In this document: piece by piece, positions 12,901 to 16,065 of the stretch
Position numbering within the stretch: the first letter of the stretch is position 1
How the letters are laid out: the number at the start of each line of letters is the position of its first letter
Assembly (NCBI GenBank): GCA_003118195.1
Contig: BEXV01000038.1
Coordinates: 439,637-455,701 of the forward strand
Direction: 5' to 3'
Source of the DNA: Hemicentrotus pulcherrimus
Lineage: Eukaryota > Echinodermata > Echinoidea > Camarodonta > Strongylocentrotidae
Length of the DNA: 16,065 bases
Notes under the pieces: generated by a model
The model's input: only the letters and a program-made list of their open reading frames with translations
Databases searched by the model: none
Told to the model about the DNA's origin: nothing
Translations under genes and position numbers: made by a program

Positions 12901-15793
12901 AATGCCAAGTGGGTCTCTCTCGAGACAATCCACAGACCAACGGCACATTAACTGTGAAGATAAAATTGAGTTACAGCTACAAATGTATATGCGATTGCAT
13001 CATGGAAGAACTTGGTTGTAGCTCATAGCTATTGGGAGATGTTTTATGGAAAAAATATTCATAAGAAGAATTGTGTATTTAGCGGATTTGGAATCATCAA
13101 AATGATAATAACATATCCCTATAGGAATAAAAAGAACGAGCTCACTCAAAATATTTTTCACCATTACCAGACCTCAATGCTTTTTATCAGATATGTATAC
13201 TGTGACATTGACTCACTTTGAACTGCAGTCGCCTCCTTTTGTTCATCTAAAGGGGCTGCTGGTGTGTCCTTAACACCAGTCACTTTCTCATCCTTGTCGC
13301 CATCCTTCAAGGAATCCTTCCCTCCTTCAATCTTATCTGACACTGATGGGGTACCATGTTCCATCTCTGCCTCCTCTTTCACTTCTTCAGTCTTTACTTC
13401 ATCTATTGTTTGCAAGGTCGATGTGGTCTCACTGCTCTGGCCATTCTGTACGACCTCCATCTCTTTCGAATCCTCCTTACTGCTGCTTTCTTTTGTGACC
13501 TTTTCAGTTGATTTCTTTGTTTCTTTAGTCCCAACCAAAGTCTTTTGTGTTCCATTAGTGTCATCATCTTTCACCTTCTGCACTTTAGTACCATCCTTAT
13601 TTCCTTTTGAAAGAGAACCTGCGCTCCTCGTCTCGCCTTTCCCCTGGACCCCATCGCCATGGAGATGACCCAGCACTTGACCTATGGACGTGAGGCGGTC
13701 TAGGAGGCATGTGTTGACCACGTCGCGCCACTGGTCATTCCGATGCAGCCAGTTTACCAGGGAGATGTGGGACTCGGAGAGGATTGAGGTCATCGGGGCG
13801 CAGAGAGGGTCACCGGGGTAAAGGTCGCGTGGTGCCCCCCTAACCTGCATGTCACAGATCTTGACCTGTGAAAGAGAATAAGTAGACAAACAGATGAGCA
13901 TGGGGACTGCTTGTAAAGTGTATCGTTCAGAGGACTTGGCAATTTCACTTTATATTATCCCTTCACAACATATTCTATTTAAAGGACATTTCTGATGTTC
14001 AGGTCATATCTACCATTGCATGTGTTTCTAAGACAACAATTCAGTGATTCAAACCTCCTATAAGTATTATTTTGAAATATTTCATTCATTAAAAAAGCAT
14101 GCACAGTATTACCATTTCAGCTGTACATTCTGCCTATGTATGGAAGTTTAGACATACCGGTACTTATATTCTTACCTTTTCACCAGGATTGCTGCTGTAA
14201 AACATGACCACAGGGTAAAGCTCAGTGGCCTCAATGTCTTCAAAGGCCAAGCGAGGTTCCTGAAAGATAGCAAATTCAGAAACAACATAGTGTAATTAAA
14301 TACCATACAGCCATCAATTTAGACTGTGTATATTTGATTTGATTTATTGGTTTCTGCATCATTTTTTTCTTTCTTCATCATACATTTTCATGAACATAAT
14401 GTGGTTTGATACAATATTTTAAGTGTATGATAAACAAAATTAAACAAATATATTAGATGCAGGAGGGCTACAGAAATAAGCAAAATAGCTTGACGTGCCC
14501 ACAGCCCTCAACTTAGATACAGCAATAAAAATATAAATAAAAAAGAGTGTGACTTGCAGAGAAGAGAAGAAAAGGAAAGGGGAGAGAAGGAGCGTTGGTA
14601 ATAATACAATAAATCTCNAGGACATTTTTAATGTTTAGGTCATATCTACCCTTGCATGTATTTCTATGACAATAATTGACCGATTCAAAAAGTCCTCTAC
14701 AGTATAATTTCAAATGTTTCATTTATGTGTACAGCATGTAGAGTATCTCCATCACAGCTCTACATTGTGCCTAGGGATGGAACTTAAGACATTACTATCT
14801 TACCTTTTCACCAGGATTGCTGCTGTAGAACATGACCACAGGGTAAAGCTCAGTAGCCTCAATGTCTTCAAAGGCCAAGCGAGGCTCCTGAAAGATAGCA
14901 AATTTAGAAACAACATAATTTAGACCATACACCCATCAATTCAGACTGTGTATATGAGGTATACATGAAAATTACTTACATGATGGCTAAGATAAACAAT
15001 AAATATCTATATCAAAACTGTTAAATATTCTAACAAAGGAAGCCACGTTATCTTGGGTTAATCTAAAACGACAAAAATGACCTTGAGTACCTTTGTCTAA
15101 TAAATTAATAGTTACTGATCCATCCCCTACAGGACTACGCTCCACACTTTTTATGGGATCACAACTCTTATTAAATTAATTCAACAATACAGTGGCATAC
15201 CCACAGGTCCATGAATGGAGGAGTACCTACAAGCACTATGAACATAACTGACAAAGAAAGCGGACAAAATATACAGATCCTCAGGTAGACAAAGGAACGT
15301 TCCTTCACTGTTATAATGTAAAAATATGTAGAACAAGTGTCACATGCATATTCACCTGTTCTACACATTTTTACATAATAGCAGTAAAGGGATGTTCCTT
15401 TGTCTACCTGAGGAACTGTATATTTTGTCCGTTTCCTTTGTCCGTCATGTTCATAGTTGTAGGTGGCATTGAAGGGGGTCCCATCACATCCTTTTCAAGT
15501 TTCCTTTCCCCTTTCAACTTCCGTTCTACCCTCAAAATCACAACTTGTCTCACCTCTCCATTCTTCCCGAAGGACACAGTCCTAGCCTCCATGTCCAGGA
15601 CGCAGGTCACATAATCCCCCTGGGTGAAGCCCGGCAGCGTCAGGGTGTGCTCTCCGTTGTGGTAGAGGTTGCCGCTGTAGGCCCGGTACAGCCACATGTC
15701 TGAGGTGGTGCGATGGCTGAAGTCCCTGACAGGGTAACGGGAGACACCCACGCAGGTCCCCTCGTTGCCCTTGTTCTCCTTCACGATGTTGAA
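64..15793 (-). CDS. HERC1: HERC1-like giant HECT E3 ubiquitin ligase, central part (18 exons, partial gene)
   Basis: This is the span of a partial gene; the exons are listed one by one. Known HERC1 proteins (about 4,860 residues in human) carry two RCC1-like blocks, a SPRY domain, WD40 repeats and a C-terminal HECT domain. They act as ubiquitin ligases and as membrane-associated partners of small GTPase and clathrin pathways. Seen here: all exons join in one frame (phases 0,0,1,2,1,1,0,1,1,1,2,1,0,1,1,2,0,1 from 15793 downwards), about 4,645 nt in total without a stop. Conserved blocks appear in the order recalled for HERC1: SPRY, VWPALAIIGG, CSKYAEML, LLEMGF, GYRSNGSYVDGWFGG, LLARSMVMRALSLLSV, RLMCLAAAGRA. 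The assignment rests on recalled family sequence, not on a search. The start, the stop and the catalytic HECT domain are outside the window. Confidence is high for the family and lower for individual linker exon edges. Confidence 0.93.
431..737 (-). CDS. HERC1: HERC1 exon: conserved helical repeat segment
   Basis: The exon has 307 nt, phase 2 in (AG+T gives Ser) and phase 0 out. The peptide starts SGSACNLSEGLERLGLADIR and continues LVVRLMCLAAAGRADFTSMS. A Ser/Thr/Tyr-rich loop (SFSQTQYYPSPSSATSAAVD) follows, and then LSYLSSAIGALVLSNPSAAK LLVQLCTK. It is very close to HERC1 (LG.ADIR..VRLMCLAAAGRA; SAAKLLVQLCT). The acceptor is TATCCACAG and the donor GTAAGT. Confidence 0.94.
822..878 (+). repeat. 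Dispersed inverted repeat, partner of 12509-12552
   Basis: This segment contains TAAAGGCATTGTTTAACAG and ends ATCTGAGATGCACGGCCCTA. An opposite-strand relative is present 11.6 kb away, so an interspersed non-coding element is likely. Confidence 0.6.
924..985. repeat. AAAAC microsatellite with poly-A
   Basis: A run of A9, then repeated CAAAA units, then CAAACAAA and A12 lies in the intron between the two strongly conserved helical exons. On the gene strand it is a T-rich tract and is too far from the acceptor to serve as its pyrimidine tract. Confidence 0.9.
1167..1344 (-). CDS. HERC1: HERC1 exon: highly conserved helical repeat segment
   Basis: The exon has 178 nt, phase 1 in (G+AT gives Asp) and phase 2 out. 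The peptide runs DASSFPSINGQPCRLSLGEQ, VSILLTPQERGVALRKVAAA and SQVLLARSMVMRALSLLSV. The VLLAR.MVMRALSLLSV block is nearly identical to HERC1. The acceptor is TATCCACAG and the donor GTAAGT. The open frame extends upstream into intron without similarity, so the acceptor is used as the boundary. Confidence 0.94.
1345..2010. other. Intron, 666 nt, repeats only
   Basis: Besides the hairpin-repeat relative at 1398-1541, I see a TACATGTA near 1678 and a TTACTTACTTAC run near 1937-1963. There is no coding similarity. Confidence 0.6.
1398..1541. repeat. Isolated relative of the TATAAAGACCAC hairpin repeat
   Basis: The segment contains GTGAAACCAGTCTATAAAGA, AAGTGGTATTTGAAGACAGG and GTGGCCTTTGTAGACAGGTT, a foldback-like arrangement of the same words as the array at 4872-5603. 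The presence at two loci indicates an interspersed family. It is non-coding. Confidence 0.65.
2011..2211 (-). CDS. HERC1: HERC1 exon: conserved segment after the zinc-like module
   Basis: The exon has 201 nt, phase 1 at both ends. The peptide starts DETSHLGVDEDLLLSGQENF and continues EQVMHRLGLTDSRPIPSALD FSEQDPLGAKACSDCKGQ. It matches the HERC1 series G..LGL.D.R..P....F...DPLGA. The acceptor is TCAATCAG and the donor GTAGGT, the same donor type as the previous exon. It is symmetric, so skipping would keep the frame. Confidence 0.9.
2212..2816. other. Intron, 605 nt, AT-rich, no gene
   Basis: The intron has T-rich and A-rich runs (around 2467-2482 and 2549-2640). An open frame at 2343-2630 on the plus strand reads as low-complexity AT-driven sequence and is not supported as coding. 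Confidence 0.6.
2817..3111 (-). CDS. HERC1: HERC1 exon: Cys/His-rich probable zinc-binding module
   Basis: The exon has 295 nt, phase 0 in and phase 1 out. After a short lead (LSHVSSAQ) comes VTCDLCSTTVTWFNRHMHQY HPGCG, then GYRSNGSYVDGWFGGACGTG and PYYLLCRDCRQKYLQ. The spacing is C-x2-C-x9-H-x4-H-x2-C, followed by GACG and a C-x2-C pair, and the same residues are kept in HERC1 as I recall it. This suggests a zinc fold; metal binding is inferred. The start at 3111 follows the best pyrimidine tract and the first AG (ATATAG). An in-frame alternative acceptor at 3087 (CCCAG before GTGACG) would drop eight residues. The 3' part (GVGADAGAD) is linker. Confidence 0.9.
3331..3347. repeat. Short TTC microsatellite
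   Basis: About five TTC/CTT triplets in an intron; nothing else is notable. Confidence 0.8.
3454..3579. mobile_element. Palindromic hairpin element (MITE-like)
   Basis: The left arm 3454-3492 (ATCTGGGCCCTGTCTTACAA, then AGAGTTG and ATCAATCGC) is the reverse complement of the right arm 3531-3579 (GCGATTGAT, CAACTCTTTGTG, ACAGGGCCCAGAT), with a small gap. The loop is ~38 nt. The GGGCCCTGTC / AAAGAGTTG words are ones I associate with abundant short foldback elements in marine invertebrate genomes. It lies in the intron before the acidic exon. Confidence 0.75.
3746..3912 (-). CDS. HERC1: HERC1 exon: acidic segment
   Basis: The exon has 167 nt, phase 1 in (T+AT gives Tyr) and phase 0 out. The peptide starts YQDLMGSALLSGTFPQNLQD and continues with the acidic IFDEEDMDIDEDQTNNLLGD and MTSETELLGQWYEE. 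It corresponds to the HERC1 acidic block ending DLTSDNDILGMW. The acceptor is AAATAG and the donor GTATGT. The human segment after GMW seems longer than here, so a small exon may be missed in the next intron. Confidence 0.85.
3913..4366. other. Intron, 454 nt, no internal feature
   Basis: I see only splice signals and moderately AT-rich sequence. An opposite-strand open frame at 4084-4275 has no recognisable protein features. Confidence 0.55.
4367..4494 (-). CDS. HERC1: HERC1 exon: helical segment after UBA-like domain
   Basis: The exon has 128 nt, phase 2 in (GA+G gives Glu) and phase 1 out. The peptide starts EAGITPAISTERPPSRLERY and continues RAVADLSSLANAMARSLDTP SVP. It looks helical, and its relation to the known HERC1 segment is weak (compare AARTLLARAAGLYRSVQ). 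It is supported mainly by phase agreement, the acceptor GTCATCAG and the GTAAGT donor. Confidence 0.8.
4764..4871. repeat. Diverged relatives of the TATAAAGACCAC repeat
   Basis: CACCTGTATAGAAACCCACC and CTGTCTATAAAGACCAT precede the array and look like older copies of its non-exonic half. A further relative is in the intron at 1398-1541. Confidence 0.65.
4872..5603. repeat. 125-bp tandem array containing copies of an exon end and its splice donor
   Basis: Six copies of a unit begin AGAGTACTTACTCATCTACC at 4961, 5086, 5211, 5336, 5467 and 5593, spaced 125, 125, 125, 131 and 126 bp. The last is the true exon 3' end and donor. The rest of each unit is a TATAAAGACCACC / GTGGTCTTTATACACAGG inverted pair. 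Alternate units carry ACCATTCATG with GAGTGG or TTTTCAT with AGCGG, so the array is built of ~250-bp dimers. The 131-bp spacing comes from an extra AGTAC-type insertion. Confidence 0.93.
5604..5856 (-). CDS. HERC1: HERC1 exon: second half of UBA-like domain and acidic tail
   Basis: The exon has 253 nt, phase 1 in (G+GA gives Gly) and phase 2 out. It begins GTSGELDPERISVLATWMLE HPH, which completes the UBA-like fold (ITVLAMWMIEHP in HERC1). A run of eight glutamates encoded by GAG/GAA triplets follows, and then IDALSILTGATVGLSST and a stretch ending EESIFMVD. The donor GTAAGT overlaps an in-frame stop (GAG TAA), so retained intron terminates at once. The last 23 or so exon bases and this donor are copied five more times in the adjacent tandem array. 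Confidence 0.9.
5892..6452. mobile_element. Possible non-autonomous element with ~19-nt terminal inverted repeats
   Basis: The left end reads TTAAAGAGACTGGGTAACA and the right end is its near-exact reverse complement (TGTTACCCAGTCACTTTAA). About 560 bp lies between them with no coding frame. This resembles a MITE. A target-site duplication is not clear, and the similarity does not extend far inward, so two separate short repeats remain possible. Confidence 0.45.
6684..6800 (-). CDS. HERC1: HERC1 exon: first half of UBA-like domain
   Basis: The exon has 117 nt, phase 1 at both ends. The peptide is an Ala/Arg-rich lead (AASRAAARRAASPPPPPIAG) and then PLLEMGFTIQHIHKAMEVTG. The L.EMGF signature with a following helix is that of ubiquitin-associated three-helix domains; the third helix is in the next exon. 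The acceptor is a NAGNAG (CAGCAG), so one extra Ala may or may not be included. Donor GTAATT is weaker than most here. Confidence 0.9.
7121..7225 (+). repeat. Dispersed repeat, copy 1 (partner at 12185-12300)
   Basis: This segment shares AGATTCT..AACAAA.TTCT, GGATTTAGCTCATG and CCCATGACTTTTACA with 12185-12300 in the same order and orientation, with indels between the blocks. It is probably part of an interspersed element. It is non-coding. Confidence 0.55.
7371..7655 (-). CDS. HERC1: HERC1 exon: Pro/Ser-rich linker
   Basis: The exon has 285 nt (95 codons), phase 1 at both ends. The peptide starts ESASASSKPSQTPPQDSLLP, includes the basic patch IPPRRLRRITRNNGTLTLRR, and ends PSPDPCEAARDSAA. 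The arginine-rich patch amid Ser/Pro could be a phosphorylation or binding site, but no domain is recognised. It is supported by an acceptor (TATCACAG), donor GTAAGA and phase agreement. The exon is symmetric, so skipping would keep the frame. Confidence 0.83.
7656..8068. other. Intron, 413 nt, no internal feature
   Basis: The intron is AT-rich, with one TACATGTA near 7871. No repeat or coding similarity is recognised. Confidence 0.6.
8069..8462 (-). CDS. HERC1: HERC1 exon: conserved helical segment
   Basis: The exon has 394 nt, phase 0 in and phase 1 out. The peptide starts INAMKSLGTIIGCSKYAEML LVPK, passes a Ser/Lys/Pro-rich insert (STSTSSRPSSPKSSDSNDPP), and ends with the conserved LRSIMRRLVKQAVMPSPIKR and VAELERAQAMLVKVTAQAPF. 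HERC1 has the same CSKYAELL / VKRAVMRSPIKRA / LERAQAM series. It probably forms an armadillo-like helical scaffold (inference). Confidence 0.92.
8463..9364. other. Intron, 902 nt, no gene
   Basis: The intron is AT-rich. I see only TACATGTA motifs (near 9027-9042 and 9180-9197) and ordinary splice signals. Open frames here lack recognisable residues on either strand. Confidence 0.6.
9365..9513 (-). CDS. HERC1: HERC1 exon: linker into helical segment
   Basis: The exon has 149 nt, phase 1 in (G+AT gives Asp) and phase 0 out. The peptide starts DKEPAITSASSNSGEPGPTT and ends IDPIEQAQLEMKQVMLALVR. The last helix joins directly to INAMKSLG of the next exon, matching the HERC1 helix before AMKSL. 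The acceptor is TTTTTTACAG and the donor GTAAGT. Confidence 0.88.
9589..9615. repeat. Cluster of overlapping TACATGTA palindromes
   Basis: Three TACATGTA octamers lie within 24 bases (9589, 9599 and 9605), near-continuous with an ATGTAC hexamer repeat. The cluster is in the intron between the linker exons; another dense patch follows at 9807-9835. The function is unknown. Confidence 0.8.
10151..10660 (-). CDS. HERC1: HERC1 exon: Ser/Thr/Ala-rich disordered linker
   Basis: The exon has 510 nt (170 codons), phase 1 at both ends. It is accepted as coding because it has a long open frame, a good acceptor (AATTCTCAG), donor GTGAGA and phases that fit both neighbours. The sequence is low complexity: VEEVLQSITEDLQAMSCQET is the only clearly helical piece, flanked by Ala/Ser/Thr stretches and a Thr run (NTTTTSSATN). 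I recognise no domain. In HERC1 this position holds a divergent linker, so the exon is probably lineage-specific in sequence and could be alternatively skipped, since 510 nt is a multiple of three with matching phases. Confidence 0.82.
10661..11139. other. Intron, 479 nt, rich in TACATGTA-type palindromes
   Basis: The intron is AT-rich with several ACATGTA/TGTACA motifs around 10843, 10918 and 11030. It has no coding similarity. A short direct repeat (ACATCAAATAAACATCAAAT) lies at its low-coordinate end, just inside the donor. Confidence 0.6.
11140..11441 (-). CDS. HERC1: HERC1 exon: conserved strand then charged linker
   Basis: The exon has 302 nt, phase 2 in (AG+T gives Ser) and phase 1 out. 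It begins SDSAISNLDPVIPITFDTGR and LQGLTPSLLSNLALLSGLAE, matching the HERC1 segment NLEPC..LPFD..R..GLT. It then becomes a Lys/Glu/Arg-rich stretch (GKEEQKEKEKELLERSLDED) likely to form a charged helix or coil. The acceptor TTTGCAG lies just after an intronic CA/TG dinucleotide run. Confidence 0.88.
11485..11508. repeat. GTACAT hexamer repeat with TACATGTA palindromes
   Basis: Consecutive TACATG units are present (octamers at 11489 and 11495), next to a short CA dinucleotide run at 11460-11472 that lies just upstream of the acceptor of the exon ending at 11441. Confidence 0.8.
11963..12195 (+). mobile_element. tRNA-derived SINE-like copy
   Basis: A box A-like segment, GATAGCTCAATGGTAAAGG, and a box B-like GAGTTGAAACC about 40 nt later resemble a degenerate tRNA promoter. 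A downstream body follows, with TCCTTTGGTAAGGCATTAAT, AGAGAGGACGTAAAGCC and CTTAGCAGTCAGATAAAACC. Body segments of this kind follow tRNA-like heads in SINEs of marine invertebrates as I recall. The acceptor stem does not pair well, so this is not a functional tRNA gene. It lies opposite in orientation to the host gene. Confidence 0.6.
12185..12300 (+). repeat. Dispersed repeat, copy 2 (partner at 7121-7225)
   Basis: This is the second copy of the element described at 7121-7225. It lies directly after the SINE-like copy and may be a separate insertion or a continuation of it. Confidence 0.5.
12509..12552 (-). repeat. Dispersed inverted repeat, partner of 822-878
   Basis: The 22 bases at 12509-12530 (TAGGGCCGTGCATCTCAGAT and one base either side) are the exact reverse complement of 857-878. 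Weaker similarity continues outward (TTGTTAAATGATCCCTTTA against its complement before 857). It lies just downstream, in the + sense, of the exon edge intron. Confidence 0.6.
12578..12764 (-). CDS. HERC1: HERC1 exon: conserved post-SPRY module
   Basis: The exon has 187 nt, phase 1 in (A+GT gives Ser) and phase 2 out. The peptide reads SLEDMCQRVWPALAIIGGID, then KGLRMGGRCIHRQTSREAVL and LGVAKVGNSSAKVQWEDGEA. It is strongly conserved with HERC1 (GG.D.GLR.GGRC.H...GR.A.LLGV...GS.SAKVQW). The beta-rich pattern with SAKVQW resembles small SH3- or mind-bomb-like barrels that occur in other large ligases; that comparison is inference. The acceptor at 12765 is CTTTACAG and the donor is GTGAGT. Confidence 0.92.
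12765..13216. other. Intron, 452 nt, no internal feature
   Basis: This intron lies between the linker exon and the post-SPRY module. Apart from the splice signals I see no repeat, RNA or coding similarity. An open frame running from the exon into it carries no recognisable residues. Confidence 0.6.
13217..13865 (-). CDS. HERC1: HERC1 exon: end of SPRY region plus long charged linker
   Basis: The exon has 649 nt, phase 0 in and phase 1 out. The first ~65 residues are conserved: VKICDMQVRGAPRDLYPGDP, then a helical part SHISLVNWLHRNDQW and LLDRLTSIGQVLGHL. The remaining ~150 residues are low complexity and rich in Lys, Glu, Ser and Thr (for example TKETKKSTEKVTKESSSKED), and are probably disordered. 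The exon ends in GCAGTTCAAA before GTGAGT. Its linker is much longer than the matching human segment as I recall it. This is the largest exon in the window. Confidence 0.9.
14176..14259 (-). CDS. HERC1: Second copy of the SPRY C-terminal exon
   Basis: This exon has the same length, phase and encoded 28 residues (EPRLAFED to NPGEK) as 14804-14887, with an acceptor (TTTCAG) and a donor (GTAAG). The three differences are synonymous: Glu GAA/GAG, Ala GCC/GCT and Phe TTT/TTC. The surrounding intron is duplicated too (13982-14334 against 14619-14955). Joining both copies keeps the frame but repeats SPRY strands, which would be hard to fold. It is either a mutually exclusive or redundant duplicate exon, or an assembly artefact in which two alleles were laid end to end beside the N at 14618. 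The artefact is favoured. Confidence 0.7.
14335..14617. mobile_element. Possible retroelement fragment between the duplicated copies
   Basis: The segment starts with T-rich TTTGATTTGATTTATTGG, passes through TGCAGGAGGGCTACAGAAAT and becomes A-rich later, at about 14535-14585. It has no coding potential. The non-duplicated, compositionally biased character suggests a short retroelement copy or 3' end; the family is not identified. Confidence 0.4.
14618..14618. other. Ambiguous base N, possible contig join
   Basis: This is the only non-ACGT base in the window. It sits exactly at the left edge of the second duplicated copy, which points to a scaffold or contig junction rather than a random base-call error. 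Confidence 0.8.
14804..14887 (-). CDS. HERC1: HERC1 exon: SPRY C-terminal strands (copy next to the SPRY core exon)
   Basis: The exon has 28 codons and is phase 0 at both ends, between acceptor TTTCAG and donor GTAAGA. It begins EPRLAFEDIEATELYPVV and ends YSSNPGEK, which directly continues SFGKNGE from the previous exon and completes the SPRY sheet. The same 28 residues are encoded again at 14176-14259, with only three synonymous differences. Normal HERC1 has one copy, so only one of the two is expected in the mature mRNA. Confidence 0.85.
15225..15466. repeat. Long foldback (inverted repeat) in intron, arms of ~110 nt
   Basis: The left arm (about 15225-15340) and the right arm (about 15353-15466) are reverse complements with scattered mismatches. 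They share, for example, CGGACAAAATATACAG, TCAGGTAGACAAAGGAAC and ATGTAAAAAT. The loop is only about a dozen bases around TCACATGCATAT. The similarity may weaken outward to about 15206 and 15479. A foldback or MITE-like transposon is most likely. It has no coding frame, and it lies about 90 nt inside the intron from the SPRY core exon donor. Confidence 0.85.
15554..15793 (-). CDS. HERC1: HERC1 exon: core of SPRY (B30.2) domain
   Basis: The exon has 80 codons and is phase 0 at both ends. It follows a pyrimidine-containing acceptor ending CCACAG and ends GGAGAG before GTGAGA. The peptide runs from FNIVKENKGNEGTCVG through FSHRTTSDMWLYRAYSGN and LYHNGEHTLTLPGF to VLDMEARTVSFGKNGE. This is the typical SPRY series of strands with the LDME..T.SFG.NGE motif. 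SPRY domains bind protein partners. Its first part must lie in an exon beyond 15793, off or near the window edge. The open frame continues below 15554 but loses all similarity there, so the GTGAGA donor is preferred. Confidence 0.92.
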
Positions 15794-16065
15794 CTGTGGA
15801 ATTGATAATAGGGTGGTGAATGAAAATCCTCTTTTAGTTTTGTTTGTTTGATAGATTTTATATCTGCGTTCAAAAAGGTACAAATTCAAATTCAAAGTAC
15901 AAACATTCGAACAATAACAAATACAATGAATAAAATGTTTACAAAAGTAATTAAATAGAAAATCATGTACAATTATATCATCCGATAAACATGTACAAAG
16001 CATACAAATAAGATAAGAAATATATAGTAAATATTTTCAATAAATTAGAGAGATAATTTAGAATG
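15794..16065. other. Intron upstream of the SPRY core exon, A-rich
   Basis: The sequence is AT-rich with AAATTCAAATTCAAAG and repeated AACAAATAC words. No exon signal is recognised. The preceding SPRY exon must lie beyond the window. Confidence 0.55.

Larger units (their letters stand above)
13982..14955. repeat. Direct duplication of exon plus flanking intron, copies 13982-14334 and 14619-14955
   Basis: The two copies, about 353 and 337 nt, share the exon and the introns on both sides, with substitutions and small indels in the introns. The second copy begins immediately after the single N at 14618. The 283 nt between the copies (14335-14617) is not duplicated. It begins TTTGATTTGATTTATTGG and is A-rich later (about 14535-14585), like the end of a retroelement. 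An insertion-bearing allele joined to a second allele would explain the layout. Confidence 0.85.

Noticed and set aside
13264..13668. Plus-strand open frame of 134 codons
   Set aside because: It lies wholly inside the minus-strand linker exon. Its Ser/Phe-rich composition is the complement of the Lys/Glu-rich coding strand.
15225..15466. MicroRNA precursor
   Set aside because: The arms are far too long and uniformly paired for a microRNA hairpin, and there is no sign of a defined mature strand.
15404..15553. Extension of the SPRY coding frame below the donor
   Set aside because: The frame stays open (VRQVVILRVE) but resembles no SPRY sequence. The next exon, EPRLAFED, continues the domain exactly after GTGAGA.
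1..16065. A second gene or a new multi-gene system
   Set aside because: All supported coding sequence belongs to one minus-strand gene. Introns hold only repeats and splice signals.

Overview
The window is animal genomic DNA from one large intron-rich gene read on the minus strand. The best guess for the organism is a marine invertebrate deuterostome, most likely an echinoderm such as a sea urchin. That guess rests on the highly conserved protein, short GC-richer exons in AT-rich introns of about 170-1,140 nt, many intronic TACATGTA palindromes, and repeat types I associate with such genomes. The species is not proven by the sequence.

Eighteen exons plus one duplicated exon run from 15793 down to 64. 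Every junction has a GT donor and an AG acceptor, and all phases agree, giving one uninterrupted frame of about 1,548 codons with neither start nor stop codon inside the window. The encoded pieces match the central part of HERC1, the giant HECT/RCC1-like E3 ubiquitin ligase. In order they are the second half of the SPRY (B30.2) domain, a conserved segment after SPRY, a long charged linker, a conserved module (VWPALAIIGG, GGRCIHRQT), Ser/Thr/Ala- and acidic-rich linkers, a helical segment (CSKYAEML, AVMPSPIKR), a UBA-like motif split between two exons, an acidic stretch, a Cys/His-rich probable zinc-binding module, and helical repeats leading towards the WD40 region. The N-terminal RCC1 repeats lie off the high-coordinate side. 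The WD40 repeats, second RCC1 block and HECT domain lie off the low-coordinate side.

Region by region: 12.5-15.8 kb carries SPRY and the linker, with a long foldback repeat in the first intron and an apparent exon duplication that starts right beside the only N in the window (14618). 8-12.5 kb carries the linker exons, a tRNA-derived SINE-like copy and clusters of TACATGTA. 5.6-8 kb carries the UBA-like exons and a possible inverted-repeat element. 4.87-5.60 kb is a 125-bp tandem array that has copied the end of an exon together with its splice donor. 0-4.5 kb carries the acidic, zinc-module and helical exons plus a palindromic hairpin element and simple repeats.

No second protein gene, structural RNA gene or CRISPR array is supported. 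No new biological system is evident. The most notable features are the splice-donor-containing dimeric minisatellite, the SPRY exon duplication (possibly an assembly artefact), the long intronic foldback and the palindrome enrichment.
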